From: Thermobifida cellulosilytica TB100
GTDB lineage: Bacteria; Actinomycetota; Actinomycetes; Streptosporangiales; Streptosporangiaceae
DNA: 64,000 nt
Direction: 5' to 3'
Assembly (NCBI RefSeq): GCF_001517975.1
Contig: NZ_KQ950180.1
Span: forward strand, 459,853-523,852
The notes beneath the pieces were generated by a model. It did no database searches. It was not told the DNA's origin and saw only the letters and a list, made by a program, of their open reading frames with translations. The translations under genes were made by a program, and so were the position numbers. This document shows positions 43,909 through 57,221 of this stretch, in pieces (position 1 is the stretch's first letter; each line of letters starts with the position of its first letter).

Positions 43909-45462
43909 TCAGCCCTGGACGCCCAGCCTCTCCAGGATGAGCTGCCGGGCCCGTCCCGCGTCGGCCTGGCCCCTCGTGGCCTTCATCACAGCGCCGACCA
44001 GCGCGCCCACCGCGGCGATCTTGCCGTTGCGGACCTTCTCCGCGACGTCGGCGTTGGCGGCGATCGCCTGGTCGACGGCCTCGCCCAGGGCGGAGTCGTC
44101 GTTGACGACCCGCAGGCCGCGCGCTTCGACGACCTCGTCCGGCTCGCCCTCACCGGCGAGCACGCCGTCGACGACCTGCCGGGCCAGCTTGTTGGTGAGC
44201 GCCCCCTCGGCGACCAGCGCCACGACGCGGGCGACCTGGGCGGGGGTGATGGGCAGCTCGGCCAGCTCGGTCCCCTTCTCGGTGGCGCGCCGCGACAGCT
44301 CGTTCAGCCACCACTTGCGCGCCTCGGCCGGGGGGGCGCCCGCCGCGACGGTCTGCTCGACCAGGTCGATGGCGTCGGCGTTGACGAGGTCGCGCAGCTC
44401 CTTGTCGGTCAGGTTCCACTCGGCCTTGACCCGGCGCCGCTTGGCCGCGGGCAGCTCCGGCAGCCCGGCGCGGAGCTGCTCCACCCACGCGCGGTCGGGC
44501 GCGACCGGGACCAGGTCGGGGTCGGGGAAGTAGCGGTAGTCCTGCGCCTCCTCCTTGCTGCGCCCCGCGACGGTGGTGCCGGTGTTCTCCTGGAAGTGCC
44601 GGGTCTCCTGCACCACGCGCCCGCCCGCGGCCAGCACGCCGCCCTGGCGCTCGATCTCGTGGCGCACCGCGCGCTCGACGGAGCGCAGCGAGTTGACGTT
44701 CTTGGTCTCGGTCCGGGTCCCCCACTCCGTGGAGCCGCGCGGCATCAGCGAGACGTTGACGTCGCAGCGCAGCGAGCCCTCCTCCATCCGCACGTCGGAG
44801 ATGCCCAGCGCGCGGACCAGGTCGCGCAGCTCGGTGACGTAGGCACGGGCCACCAGGGGGGCCAGCTCGCCGGTGTGCTCGATGGGCTTGGTGACGATCT
44901 CCAGCAGCGGGATGCCGGCGCGGTTGTAGTCGACGATGGAGTAGTCGGCGCCGTGGATGCGGCCGGTGGCCCCGCCGACGTGGGAGGTCTTGCCGGTGTC
45001 CTCCTCCATGTGGACGCGCTCGATGCCGATGCGGAACTCGCGCGGCCCGTCGGGGGTGTCCACCGTGACGTCGAGGTGGCCGTCGTAGCAGAGCGGCTCG
45101 TCGTACTGCGAGATCTGGTAGTTCTTCGGCATGTCCGGATAGAAGTAGTTCTTCCGGGCGAACCGGCACCACTCCGCGATGGAGCAGTTCAGCGCGAGCC
45201 CCAGGCGGATCGCGCTCTCCACGGCCTTGCCGTTGACGACCGGCAGCGCGCCCGGCAGCGCCAGGCACACCGGGCACACCTGGGTGTTGGGCTCGGCTCC
45301 GAAGGTGGTGGCGCAGGAGCAGAACATCTTCGAACGGGTGCCCAGTTCGACGTGGGTCTCCAGCCCAAGCACCGGCTCGTACCCGCGCAGCACCTCGTCG
45401 TAGGGCACAAGCGCCGGAGCGCCGCCCGTGGCGGAGTGGTTACTCGTCACCGCGCTACCCAT
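43909..45462 (-). CDS. gatB: Aspartyl/glutamyl-tRNA amidotransferase subunit B
   Basis: A 517-residue tRNA-binding and kinase subunit of GatCAB, which converts Glu-tRNA-Gln to Gln-tRNA-Gln. The N-terminal cradle has [23 protein letters not shown], and the zinc Cys motif continues in [42 protein letters not shown] and [17 protein letters not shown] are family signatures; the C-terminal YqeY-like tail domain is at about 400-517. Start ATG 45462 and GTG 45450 are both possible, and neither has a strong ribosome-binding site. gatB is separated from gatC-gatA by two surface-protein genes on the opposite strand. Confidence 0.94.
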   Translation of the reverse strand: MGSAVTSNHSATGGAPALVPYDEVLRGYEPVLGLETHVELGTRSKMFCSCATTFGAEPNTQVCPVCLALPGALPVVNGKAVESAIRLGLALNCSIAEWCRFARKNYFYPDMPKNYQISQYDEPLCYDGHLDVTVDTPDGPREFRIGIERVHMEEDTGKTSHVGGATGRIHGADYSIVDYNRAGIPLLEIVTKPIEHTGELAPLVARAYVTELRDLVRALGISDVRMEEGSLRCDVNVSLMPRGSTEWGTRTETKNVNSLRSVERAVRHEIERQGGVLAAGGRVVQETRHFQENTGTTVAGRSKEEAQDYRYFPDPDLVPVAPDRAWVEQLRAGLPELPAAKRRRVKAEWNLTDKELRDLVNADAIDLVEQTVAAGAPPAEARKWWLNELSRRATEKGTELAELPITPAQVARVVALVAEGALTNKLARQVVDGVLAGEGEPDEVVEARGLRVVNDDSALGEAVDQAIAANADVAEKVRNGKIAAVGALVGAVMKATRGQADAGRARQLILERLGVQG

Positions 45463-45824
45463 CGCCGCACAACCCGCTTCCGTTGTCTTCCGAACCGCTC
45501 CCGCCCGGCGCTGCCCCACCGGACAGGACACACGTCGTCCAGCACACGCGACCCGCCGTCCCGGGCAGCGCGCCGGCGGGTACCTCTCCGAGCCTACCGA
45601 TGCCCGGACGTGCGGACGACCTTCCGGGCCGCCGCTGTCCGGAATCCGGGGATGTCACGGGAAGCACACGATTGTTCTGCGGTTTTGCGTGGTGCGCGGC
45701 CCGTTCCCGCGACTCGGGTTAGGCTTTTACCGGGCCTCCTGTCATTCGCGTCGGCCTTCTCCGCCCCTGTACCAGGGCGCCTCGATCCTCTGTCACCACC
45801 GCTCTCTCGTTCCGGGAAGACATC

Positions 45825-46994
45825 GTGCCAAGCCTGCTGTTCCGCGCGCGGCGCGGACTGGCCGTCGTGGCCGCGGCCGTCCTCGTCTGCTGGGGGCTGT
45901 CCCAGCCCGCGGCGGCGGAGTCCACCACCATCGCCCGCGTGGACCGCAGGGGGACCCCCGGAGAGGACGTGCACTTCACCACCGGCGAGTCGGCCACCAC
46001 CACGCTGTTCGAGCTGCGGGTCGACGACGACACGACGGTGGCCGCCTACTGCGTGGACCTCAGCCGCAACGTCGACCACCGGGCCGCCTACGCCGCGGCC
46101 GGCTGGCCCGAGCTTCCCGGGGCGGCCCGTGCCGGGGAGATCGTCTGGATCGTCCGCAACTCCTATCCCGCGCTGCCCCTGGAGCGCCTGGCCGAGCAGA
46201 GCGGGATCCCCAGCCTCAGCGTCGCACAGGCGATCGCGGGCACCCAGGCGGCGATCTGGCACCTCACCAACGGCACGCAGTTGCGGGCGGAGGGCGCCAA
46301 CTCGGCCCAGGTGCGCGACCTCTACCGCTACCTGCTGGACCACGCCGCCCAGGCCCCCGAGCCGGAGGCCGCGCTGGACCTCACCCCCGCCGAGGTCGTG
46401 GGCGAGGCGGGCTCGTCGCTGGGGCCGCTGACCGTGCACACCACGAGTGAGGCGCCGGTGCGCCTGACCGTCAACGGGGCCGGGGAGGCCGTGCTGGTCG
46501 ACGCGGACGGCTCCCCGGTCAGCGAGGCCCGCGACGGCGACGAGGTCCTGCTCGCCCTGCCGGCGACCGCCGAGGAGGGCGCGGCCACCGTCTACGCGCA
46601 CGCCGCGGAGGCCCAGGTCCGCCCCGGCGTGGTCTACTCCGGCAAGGACGGCGTGGAGACCCAGCCCCTGGTGGTGGCCGAGGCGGCGATCGCCTCGCTC
46701 ACGGTCTCGGCGAAGGTGAGCTGGAACCCGGCCTCCGCCGAGGCGGAGGCCGACGGCTCCGGACCGTCCGAGTCCGCCTCCCCGTCCCCGGCTCCGTCGC
46801 CCTCCGCCTCGGTGGCGGACCGGGCGGCGAGCCCGGTCCCGTCCGCCGCGGCGCCGGTCGTCGCCGAGGACAAGCGCGCCGACGCCGACCTGCCGATCAC
46901 CGGCACCTGGCTGGGCGCGGTGGTGGCCGCGGCACTGGTGCTGCTGGGCGCGGGCGCGGTGGTGATCCTGGTGACACGGAACCGGCAGCGCTGA
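45825..46994 (+). CDS. LPXTG-anchored thioester-domain surface protein 1
   Basis: A 389-residue exported protein: signal peptide to about residue 30 (AAAES), a thioester domain (about 40-175) in which Cys76 (AAYCVDLS) and Gln141 (GTQAAIWHLTNG, the TQxA motif) would form an internal Cys-Gln thioester, a beta-rich domain (about 185-300), a Ser/Pro/Glu spacer and a sorting signal LPITG (from residue 356), hydrophobic helix and RNRQR tail. Thioester domains of Gram-positive pili and adhesins bind partners covalently. The GTG at 45825 has GGGAAGA upstream. It is divergent from gatB and followed by a paralogue at 47578. Confidence 0.88.
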   Translation: MPSLLFRARRGLAVVAAAVLVCWGLSQPAAAESTTIARVDRRGTPGEDVHFTTGESATTTLFELRVDDDTTVAAYCVDLSRNVDHRAAYAAAGWPELPGAARAGEIVWIVRNSYPALPLERLAEQSGIPSLSVAQAIAGTQAAIWHLTNGTQLRAEGANSAQVRDLYRYLLDHAAQAPEPEAALDLTPAEVVGEAGSSLGPLTVHTTSEAPVRLTVNGAGEAVLVDADGSPVSEARDGDEVLLALPATAEEGAATVYAHAAEAQVRPGVVYSGKDGVETQPLVVAEAAIASLTVSAKVSWNPASAEAEADGSGPSESASPSPAPSPSASVADRAASPVPSAAAPVVAEDKRADADLPITGTWLGAVVAAALVLLGAGAVVILVTRNRQR

Positions 46995-47006
46995 CCCGTC
47001 CCCGGA

Positions 47007-47056
47007 GCGGGAGCGTGGGAGGGCGGCCGGATCCGGCCGCCCTCCCACGCTCCCGC
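47007..47056. terminator. Very long perfect hairpin after thioester protein 1
   Basis: A 24-bp perfect stem (47007-47030 and 47033-47056) with a 2-nt loop, 13 bp past the stop of the first thioester gene, probably its terminator. A run of A, not T, follows on the plus strand. Confidence 0.65.
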
Positions 47057-47309
47057 CGGAAAAAATCGTCGATCGCCAGTAATCCACCCGCCGCTTTTGC
47101 GCGTCCTCTTCTTCCGGGACCGGAACGCCGTCATAAAAATTGATGACTCCCCGCGAATAGTACGCGGTTCAACCTCCCGCGGGATTTCAGCGTCCGCTCA
47201 GCTCAGAGCGGTTTTGCCCGGGCAGCCGGGAACGCCGGGCGGCCAATAGCACCTCACTCCGGCCAGCACAAGGACCAAAAGCTCATAAGCGGACTTTCTA
47301 CTCACTGTC

Positions 47310-47339
47310 TTGGAAACATCGGATAAAGAGGGTTATTAT
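47310..47339 (+). promoter_or_regulatory. Predicted promoter of thioester protein 2
   Basis: TTGGAA (47310-47315) and TATTAT (47334-47339) with an 18-bp spacer in an unusually AT-rich stretch of the 521-bp gap (47057-47577). The start at about 47346 would leave a leader of around 230 nt. Nothing else is clear in the gap, including 47060-47300. Confidence 0.48.
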
Positions 47340-47577
47340 CTGGCGGTGCGGTGATCAACCGCCTGGCGACTCCGGTGTCGATGTGCTGGCGAGCGACGAC
47401 TGACGTCACACGTACCGACATCCGCGGTCCTTCTGATTCGACCGGACGCACACACCGAGACATCGTCCACCGAGCCGCCCCCCTCCGGCGCGATCCCCGC
47501 GCGAAACAGTCGCCGCACGCAGCGTCCCGCGCGGCGGGATCGCTTGTCCACACCCCTCGACAACCCTGGGATACGAC

Positions 47578-48783
47578 TTGTTGACCACAGAATTCTCCCC
47601 TCGTACCCGTCGCGGTGTACGGCGCGCTCTGGTCTCCGTCGCCACCACCGCGACGGCCGCCTTCCTCGCGTTCGGCCTGGCGGCCGCCCCCGCCTCGGCC
47701 GACACCGGCGTGGACGCCCGGTACACGGGCAACATCGCCTCCGGCCACCAGTTGAAGTTCGAGGACGGCACGGTCGTCGGCACCACCCTGTTCAAGCTGA
47801 CCTTCAGCGACGGCTCCACGATCCCCGCGTACTGCATCGACCTCGAGACCGCGATCAGGACCAACGCCGACTACGTCGAGGACGACTGGAGCAACTACCC
47901 CGGTGAGGGCGAGTTCGCCTCGTCCCAGCCCGGCAAGGTGCTGTGGATCCTCCAGAACTCCTACCCCACGGTCTCCGCCGAGGAGCTGGCCGAGAAGGCC
48001 GGCATTCCGGACCTGACCGAGAAGGACGCCCTCTCCGCGACCCAGGCCGCCATCTGGCACTACAGCAACGGCGCCGACCTGAAGCAGGACGGCAACCCCG
48101 AGGCGGTCTGGAAGCTCTACAAGTACCTGGTCGACAACGCCACCGAGATCCAGCAGGCCCCCGCCTCGCTGACCATCACCCCGAACGAGGCGTCCGGCGA
48201 GTCCGGCGGCTCCATCGGCGAGTTCACCGTCTCCACCACCGCCGACTCGGTTCCGCTGACCCTGGACGGCCCCGACGGCGTCAAGACCGTCGACCTCGAC
48301 GGCAACCCGGTCTCCGAGGTGGGCAACGGCGACAAGTTCGCCGTACTGGTGCCGGAGGGCACCCCGGACGGCGAGGCCACCGTCAGCGCCTCCGTGACGG
48401 CGACGGTCGAGATCGGCCGCCTGTTCCGGGGCCTGGAGGGCACCCCGAAGACCCAGACCCTGATCTCCGCGGGCAAGACCTCGACCGAGGCCAGCGCCGA
48501 GGTGAAGGTCACCTGGACCGCGCCCAAGCCTTCCGAGACGCCCAGCCCGTCCCCCAGCGTCCCGGAGGAGTCGCCCACCCCGACTCCCAGCCCGTCGGAC
48601 TCTCCTTCCCCGACTCCGCCCGCTGAGTCGCCGAAGCCGACTCCCCCGGCCAACCGGCCCGGCCTGCCCGTGACCGGTGCCGCGCTGGGCGGCCTGATCG
48701 CCGCCGCGGTCGTCGCGGTCGGCGGTGGCGGTGCCGCGATGTACCTGGCCCGCAAGCGCCGCAGCGGCGCGGACGACGCCTGA
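47578..48783 (+). CDS. LPXTG-anchored thioester-domain surface protein 2
   Basis: A 401-residue paralogue of the previous protein: signal peptide ending APASA at about residue 41, thioester domain with Cys86 (AYCIDLE) and Gln156 (ATQAAIWHYSNG), a beta-rich domain (about 200-310), a spacer of about 45 residues rich in Pro, Ser and Thr (SPSVPEESPTPTPSPS), and LPVTG (from residue 363) with hydrophobic helix and RKRR tail. TTG starts at 47578 or 47581 are both possible. The gene lies between thioester protein 1 and gatA (opposite strand). A sortase must be encoded elsewhere. Confidence 0.88.
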   Translation: MLTTEFSPRTRRGVRRALVSVATTATAAFLAFGLAAAPASADTGVDARYTGNIASGHQLKFEDGTVVGTTLFKLTFSDGSTIPAYCIDLETAIRTNADYVEDDWSNYPGEGEFASSQPGKVLWILQNSYPTVSAEELAEKAGIPDLTEKDALSATQAAIWHYSNGADLKQDGNPEAVWKLYKYLVDNATEIQQAPASLTITPNEASGESGGSIGEFTVSTTADSVPLTLDGPDGVKTVDLDGNPVSEVGNGDKFAVLVPEGTPDGEATVSASVTATVEIGRLFRGLEGTPKTQTLISAGKTSTEASAEVKVTWTAPKPSETPSPSPSVPEESPTPTPSPSDSPSPTPPAESPKPTPPANRPGLPVTGAALGGLIAAAVVAVGGGGAAMYLARKRRSGADDA

Positions 48784-48790
48784 TCTCCGC

Positions 48791-48862
48791 GTCACCGGCC
48801 CGCCGGTGACCCCGGCGGCCGCTGAGAGAGGCCCTGTCGCACCCGGTGCGGCGGGGCCTCTC
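48791..48862 (+). terminator. Tandem hairpins after thioester protein 2
   Basis: GTCACCGG/CCGGTGAC at 48791-48810 lies 7 bp after the stop; a second structure with 9-bp outer stem GAGAGGCCC/GGGCCTCTC (48826-48834, 48854-48862) and inner CGCAC/GTGCG follows. Confidence 0.6.
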
Positions 48863-48899
48863 CCGTGTCCGGGACCGGCCCGCGCACAGGACGGCAGAA

Positions 48900-48940
48900 C
48901 GGCGGCGCCCCCGGGAGAGGGACTCCCGGGGGCGCCGCCG
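48900..48940 (-). terminator. Terminator of gatC-gatA
   Basis: A perfect 18-bp stem (48900-48917 and 48923-48940) with a 5-nt loop, 16 bp past the gatA stop on the minus strand. Confidence 0.72.
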
Positions 48941-48956
48941 CGTCGTCGGTGCGCGC

Positions 48957-50453
48957 TCAGACCGCGTAGGAGCACCTGGACAGCAGGTCGCCGCCCCACC
49001 GGTCGCGCAGCGCCGCCTCCACGGCCGCACCCACCTGGTAGGCGCGGTCGTCGGCCAGCGCGGGCGCCATGACCTGGAGGCCCACCGGAAGATCGTCCTC
49101 GGGGGCCAGCCCGCACGGCACCGACAGCGCGGCGTTGCCCGCCAGGTTGGTCGGGATCGTGCACAGGTCGGCCAGGTACATCGCCATCGGGTCGTCGGTG
49201 CGCTCGCCCAGCGGGAACGCCGTGGTCGGCGTGGTGGGCGAGATCAGCACGTCGACGTGCTCGAAGGCAGCGTCGAAGTCGCGCTTGATGAGGGTGCGCA
49301 CCTGCTGGGCCGAGCCGTAGTAGGCGTCGTAGTAGCCGCTGGACAGCGCGTAGGTGCCCAGGATGATGCGGCGCTTGACCTCCGGCCCGAAGCCCTGGGC
49401 GCGGGTCAGCGACATGACCTCCTCGGCGCTGCGGGTGCCGTCGTCGCCGACCCGCAGCCCGTAGCGCATCGCGTCGAAGCGGGCCAGGTTGGACGAGCAC
49501 TCGCTGGGCGCGATGAGGTAGTAGGCCGCGAGCGCGGTGGTGAAGCTCGGACAGGACACCTCGACGACCTTGGCGCCCAGGGACTCCAGCAGCTCCACCG
49601 CCTCGGTGAAGCGTTGCAGGACGCCCGGCTGGTAGCCCTCTCCGGACAGCTCCTTGACCATGCCGATGCGCATGCCGGAGACGTCGGCGCGCCGGGCCGC
49701 CTCGACCACCGGGGGGACCGGCGCGTCCACCGAGGTGGAGTCGCGCGGGTCGTGCCCGGAGAACGCCTCGTGCAGCAGGGCCGCGTCCAGCACGTTGCGG
49801 GCGAACGGCCCCGGCGTGTCCAGCGAGGAGGCGAACGCGATCAGCCCGTAGCGCGAGGAGCTGCCGTAGGTGGGCTTGACGCCGACGAGGCCGCACACCG
49901 CTGCCGGCTGCCGGATGGAGCCGCCGGTGTCGGTGCCGGTCGCCAGCGGCGCCTCGAACGCGGCCACGGCGGCCGAGGAGCCGCCCGAGGAGCCGCCGGG
50001 GATGCGCTCGGTGTTCCACGGGTTGCGGGTGGGGCCGTAGGCGGAGTTCTCGGTGGAGGAGCCCATGGCGAACTCGTCCATGTTGGTCTTGCCGAGGATG
50101 ACCAGCCCGGCGTCCCGCAGGCGCTCGGTGACGGTGGCGTCGTAGGGCGGCTGCCAGCCCTCCAGGATCTTGGAGGCGGCGGTGGTGGGCATGTCCTTGG
50201 TGGTGAAGACGTCCTTGTGCGCGACGGGCACCCCGGCCAGCGGGCCGAGCTCCTCGCCCGCGGCGCGCCGGGCGTCCACCGCGCGGGCCTGTTCCAGCGC
50301 CTTCTCCGCGGCGACGTGGAGGAAGGCGTGGATCTCGCCGTCGACCGCTTCGATCCGGTCCAGGTACGCCTGGGTGGCCTCGACCGCGGAGGTCTCGCCC
50401 GAGGCGATGGCCGCGCCGAGCTCGGCCGCGCTCAACCTGATCAGCTCGGTCAC
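48957..50453 (-). CDS. gatA: Aspartyl/glutamyl-tRNA amidotransferase subunit A
   Basis: A 498-residue amidase-signature glutaminase subunit that supplies ammonia to GatB. The catalytic triad is visible: Lys in [14 protein letters not shown], cis-Ser in the Gly/Ser-rich stretch [13 protein letters not shown], and the nucleophilic Ser in [16 protein letters not shown]. Start ATG 50451-50453 overlaps the gatC stop (ATGA, 4 bp). It is transcribed from gatC and followed by a strong hairpin at 48900-48940; gatB is not contiguous. Confidence 0.96.
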   Translation of the reverse strand: MTELIRLSAAELGAAIASGETSAVEATQAYLDRIEAVDGEIHAFLHVAAEKALEQARAVDARRAAGEELGPLAGVPVAHKDVFTTKDMPTTAASKILEGWQPPYDATVTERLRDAGLVILGKTNMDEFAMGSSTENSAYGPTRNPWNTERIPGGSSGGSSAAVAAFEAPLATGTDTGGSIRQPAAVCGLVGVKPTYGSSSRYGLIAFASSLDTPGPFARNVLDAALLHEAFSGHDPRDSTSVDAPVPPVVEAARRADVSGMRIGMVKELSGEGYQPGVLQRFTEAVELLESLGAKVVEVSCPSFTTALAAYYLIAPSECSSNLARFDAMRYGLRVGDDGTRSAEEVMSLTRAQGFGPEVKRRIILGTYALSSGYYDAYYGSAQQVRTLIKRDFDAAFEHVDVLISPTTPTTAFPLGERTDDPMAMYLADLCTIPTNLAGNAALSVPCGLAPEDDLPVGLQVMAPALADDRAYQVGAAVEAALRDRWGGDLLSRCSYAV

Positions 50454-50749
50454 TCTTCCTCCCCCAGGATCTGCGGCACCCGGAACCGGCCGTCCTCCAC
50501 CGCTGGGGCCTCCGCCAGCGCCTGGTCGGGGGTGAGGCCGGGCCTGACCTCGTCAGGACGGTAGACGTTGGTCAACGGCAGGGCGTGCGAGGTCGGCGGG
50601 ATGTCGCCCTTGGCGACCTCCTGCACCTTGGCCACAGCGGAGATGATCACATCGAGCTGGGCGGCGAGCTGGTCGAGCTCGTCCTCGGGCAGCGCCAGCC
50701 GCGCCAACCGGGCGAGGTGCGCGACCTCATCACGGGTGATGGCGGACAT
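50450..50749 (-). CDS. gatC: Aspartyl/glutamyl-tRNA amidotransferase subunit C
   Basis: A 99-residue linker subunit that wraps between GatA and GatB. It starts [26 protein letters not shown] and continues [14 protein letters not shown], both family motifs, with the extended strand [22 protein letters not shown] chose ATG 50747-50749, with GAAGGAA about 11 nt upstream; the frame's upstream continuation is a shadow. It overlaps gatA by 4 bp. Confidence 0.94.
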   Translation of the reverse strand: MSAITRDEVAHLARLARLALPEDELDQLAAQLDVIISAVAKVQEVAKGDIPPTSHALPLTNVYRPDEVRPGLTPDQALAEAPAVEDGRFRVPQILGEEE

Positions 50750-50790
50750 GGATTGCAACCGTTCCTTCGGCAGATTCGGACAGGTCAATC

Positions 50791-52890
50791 CTATGGCTGC
50801 CGCGGGGTGGTCGGTGGCCGCACAGCGCCGCGCCAGGCCGCCCCGGCGCGTCCCCCCGGGGGGACGATCTCCAGGCCGCCGTGTTCGAGCAGCCACCCGG
50901 TGACGGCCCCGGCGTCCAACGGCGGGGCGAAGTAGCGGCCCTGCGCCGCGTAGCAGCCGAGGCCGCGCATCGCCGCGGCCTGCTCGGCGGTCTCGACCCC
51001 CTCGGCGATGGCGCGCAGCCCCAGGGAGCCCATCAGGTCCACGGCGGCGGCCACGATCACCCGGCCGTCGGAGCCGTCGGCCATGTGGCGCACGAACGAC
51101 CCGTCGACCTTGACCTCGGTGACGGGGAGCCCGTTGAGGCGGGCCAGGGTGAAGTAGCCGGTGCCGAAGTCGTCCAGGGTCACCGTGACGCCCAGCTCCG
51201 CCAGGGCCATGATGGTGGGGACGACCGCCTCGGCGTCGGCGACCAGGGCGCGTTCGCTGATCTCCAGGCGCAGCGCCCTCGGCTCCAGCCGGTGCCGCCG
51301 CAGTCCGGCCTCGATGTTCTCCGGCAGGGTGGGGTCGCGCAGCTCCGGGGCGGACAGGTTGATCGCCACCGGCAGCGTGATGCCCTCGCTCCACCAGCGG
51401 GCGGTCTGCGCGCAGGTCATCTCGACGACCTCGTGCGTGAAGCTGCGCATGAGGTAGGACTGCTCGACCATCGGCACGAACTCCTCCGGCGGGAGGATGC
51501 CGCGGTTGCCGTGCCGCCAGCGCACCAGCGCCTCCAGCGCGACCACGCGGTCGTCGGCCAGGGAGACGATCGGCTGGTAGAACATCTCCAGTTCGTTCTC
51601 GATGAGCGCGCGGCGCAGTTCGCCGAACAGGCTCAGCCGGGCCGCGGAGTTGCGGTCCTTGTGCGGGGCGTACAGCTCGACGCCGGTGCGCTGCTCCTTG
51701 GCGACGTACATCGCCACGTCGGCGCGCTGCATCAGCAGCTCGAAGTCCGGGGCGTGGTTGGGGTACAGCGCGATGCCGATGCTGGCCTCCAGGTCGAAGT
51801 CCATGCCGTCCAGGCGCATCGGCTCGGCCAGGGCGACCCGCAGCCGCGCGGCGACCTCGCGGGCCGAGGCGGCGTCGCGGACCTGGGGCAGCAGGACCGC
51901 GAACTCGTCCCCGCCCAGCCGCGCCACCAGGTCGCCGGGGCGCACGCTGCGGGTGAGGCGGTGCGCGACCGTCTGGAGCAGCCGGTCGCCGGTGGGGTGC
52001 CCCAGGGTGTCGTTGACCTCCTTAAAGCGGTCCAGGTCGAGCAGGAGCAGGCCGACGCGCTGGCGGCGCTCCTGCGCCTCGCTGAGCGCCTCCTGGGTGC
52101 GCAGGATCAGCAGCTTGCGGTTGGCCAGCCCGGTGAGCTCGTCGTGGTTGGCCTGGTACTCGCGCTTCACCGACAGCGAGGCGCTGCTGTACAGCGCGGC
52201 CAGCGGGAAGAAGAACAGCGGGACCAGCCAGACCGAGTGCGCCATGGTGACGACCACCAGCGGCGCCAGGCTGAGCAGGACTCCGGCGACGAAGAGGCGG
52301 TAGCCGAGGTCCTTCACCAGCACCCGGTACAGCGGGGTGCGCTCGTGCATGGCGACCGCGCACTCGACCAGGAGCAGGTTGGTGACGAAGTAGGCGACCG
52401 CGGCCAGGACGACCACCATCAACTGGGTCCCCTCGGGCACCCACGACGACATCGGCAGGCGGGGGTAGACCAGTTGGATGACGGCGTCGGCGACGCCGAA
52501 GCTCAGCGTGTACTGGGCGATGTTGAAGACGATGCGGTGCGGCGCGTGGCCGCGGGCCAGGCCCGCCAGCAGTGATCCGACCGCCTGGACCAGGCCGGCG
52601 ATCGGCAGCCCGTAGTAGATGACGAGGGCGAAGGAGAAGGGCAGCGAGGTGGGGGCGCTGCCGCCCGCGGGCCGCTGTGCGGCGATGGGACGCAGTTCGC
52701 CGATGATCACCATGCACAGCAGAACCCACACGAGCGGCTCGGTGGCGAACGCCTGGAGTCGGTCTCCCCCCAGCCAGACCAGGGACACGACGAGGAGAAC
52801 GCAGCCTGCCACCGTGGTGCTGGCAAGGTACAGCCACAGCGGCGTCCCGACCCGGGGGCCGACATCCCGGGTGTTGTTGGGATCTTTCAT
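50791..52890 (-). CDS. Membrane-bound GGDEF-EAL c-di-GMP cyclase/phosphodiesterase
   Basis: A 699-residue protein with about seven transmembrane helices (residues about 15-235), a GGDEF domain (about 255-420) with canonical [11 protein letters not shown], and an EAL domain (about 430-680) with [47 protein letters not shown] and the Gln in YAAQGRYF. Both domains look intact, so cyclase and phosphodiesterase activities are both possible. There is no PAS or GAF sensor, so the membrane part is the likely input. Start ATG 52890 with GAGGA upstream. It lies 41 bp downstream of gatC on the same strand; it has its own 328-bp upstream gap, where I see no clear element. Confidence 0.9.
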   Translation of the reverse strand: MKDPNNTRDVGPRVGTPLWLYLASTTVAGCVLLVVSLVWLGGDRLQAFATEPLVWVLLCMVIIGELRPIAAQRPAGGSAPTSLPFSFALVIYYGLPIAGLVQAVGSLLAGLARGHAPHRIVFNIAQYTLSFGVADAVIQLVYPRLPMSSWVPEGTQLMVVVLAAVAYFVTNLLLVECAVAMHERTPLYRVLVKDLGYRLFVAGVLLSLAPLVVVTMAHSVWLVPLFFFPLAALYSSASLSVKREYQANHDELTGLANRKLLILRTQEALSEAQERRQRVGLLLLDLDRFKEVNDTLGHPTGDRLLQTVAHRLTRSVRPGDLVARLGGDEFAVLLPQVRDAASAREVAARLRVALAEPMRLDGMDFDLEASIGIALYPNHAPDFELLMQRADVAMYVAKEQRTGVELYAPHKDRNSAARLSLFGELRRALIENELEMFYQPIVSLADDRVVALEALVRWRHGNRGILPPEEFVPMVEQSYLMRSFTHEVVEMTCAQTARWWSEGITLPVAINLSAPELRDPTLPENIEAGLRRHRLEPRALRLEISERALVADAEAVVPTIMALAELGVTVTLDDFGTGYFTLARLNGLPVTEVKVDGSFVRHMADGSDGRVIVAAAVDLMGSLGLRAIAEGVETAEQAAAMRGLGCYAAQGRYFAPPLDAGAVTGWLLEHGGLEIVPPGGRAGAAWRGAVRPPTTPRQP

Positions 52891-53218
52891 GACGTCCTCG
52901 GGATGGTTCGTGGAACGCGTGGCGGCCGAAGTTCCCCCTCCGCCTCCTCGCGCCCCGCACGGGCTCTGACGCGACCGTTCCGGCCACCCTCCCCATGGCC
53001 GACAACCAGTCGTAGACGGCTTGGACCGCTGCTGACCAGCTTACGCCGTTTCGTCACCAGGTGTCGCTGGTCGCAGACTTTAGGTAAACCGAAGACCGCA
53101 GCGGGCCCACCCTCCCTCCACGGCGGCCCCTGCCGGGTGATTTCCTGAGCGCGTATCGTATTACTTCACTGGCCTGGTAAGACAGGGCCTCCCAGGGCGG
53201 TTTCTGCTGACGCGGCGC

Positions 53219-56459
<3,241 letters not shown>

Positions 56460-56601
56460 GAGGGATCAGAGTAGAGCACTGTGCCCCGTGCCCCGGGACG
56501 CCGACCGGCCAACGCCCAGAGCACGGCCCGCGCGAGGCGGATCGCCGTCCCGCTGGCCCGAACGGCGGCCTCGGCGCCCACCTCGGCTGACCCCGCAACA
56601 A

Positions 56602-56658
56602 CGACCATGTCCCCAGCGCCATGGGGCAACGCCGAACATGGCACTGGGGACATGGTCG
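56602..56658. repeat. 22-bp near-perfect inverted repeat (palindromic element)
   Basis: Arms 56602-56623 and 56637-56658 are complementary at 21 of 22 positions, around a 13-nt loop, and flanked by a further CCCCGC/GCGGGG pairing. It lies in the 215-bp gap between the MetE-like gene and the DedA gene, 16 bp past the DedA stop. It may be a terminator, but length and GGGGACATG-type sequence also resemble a dispersed palindromic element; no second copy was noticed in the window. Confidence 0.65.
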
Positions 56659-56674
56659 CGGGGCGGGGCCGGTG

Positions 56675-57193
56675 CTACTTCACCGTGGTGGCGGCCGGTT
56701 CCGGCTGTGCCCCGCCCTCGGCCGGTGCGGTCGCCCTGCGGCGGCGCCACGCGACGACGGCGGCGGCCGCGGCGAGGACCGCGGCCGTGACGGCCACGGC
56801 CAGCCACGGCGAGTGCAGGAACAGCCCCCACCAGGCGGCGAGGACCGCCATGCCGCCGAGGCTGTAGACCGCGGCCCAGGCCAGGCAGCCCAGGAACATG
56901 GCGACGAGGTAGCGGCCGAAGCGCATGCGCATGGCGCCGGAGGTGAGGTTGACCGCGGTCTGGATGCCGACGGTCAGGAAGCAGAGCGTGACGGCGGGCG
57001 GGCCGAACCGGTTGATGAGGTTCTCGGCCCGGACCAGGCGGGGGCCGATGTGCTGGCCGATCCGCGAGCGGTGGACTCCGGCGCCGAGGCCGCGCCCGAG
57101 CCAGTAGGTGGCCTGCGCCCTGGCGAAGACGATGCCGAGCAGGGAGCAGTAGACCACCCAGAACGGACGCCCTTCCAGGAACTCGTACGGCAT
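56675..57193 (-). CDS. DedA family (VTT domain) membrane protein
   Basis: A 172-residue membrane protein, short for DedA (usually about 200). Segments RPFWVVYCSLLGIVFARAQATYWLGRGLG and TSGAMRMRFGRYLVAMFLGCLAW match the VTT domain, with GPPAVTLCFLTVGIQTAVNL in place of the usual reentrant loop F.R..P. DedA proteins act in lipid flipping and envelope homeostasis. GGGGAGGG lies 5 nt before the ATG at 57193. A candidate iron box overlaps the promoter at 57222-57240, suggesting iron-dependent expression. Confidence 0.84.
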   Translation of the reverse strand: MPYEFLEGRPFWVVYCSLLGIVFARAQATYWLGRGLGAGVHRSRIGQHIGPRLVRAENLINRFGPPAVTLCFLTVGIQTAVNLTSGAMRMRFGRYLVAMFLGCLAWAAVYSLGGMAVLAAWWGLFLHSPWLAVAVTAAVLAAAAAVVAWRRRRATAPAEGGAQPEPAATTVK

Positions 57194-57221
57194 ACAGCCC
57201 TCCCCAACACTCCGGGAGAAC

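Noticed and set aside
45710-45735. Iron-box-like GTTAGGCT upstream of thioester protein 1
   Set aside because: Only the central eight bases agree with the IdeR/DmdR consensus, and both outer quarters are poor, unlike the site at 57222-57240.
47007-47056. The 24-bp perfect hairpin as a transposon end or attachment site
   Set aside because: No transposase, no target duplication and no second copy; its place just after a stop codon fits a terminator.
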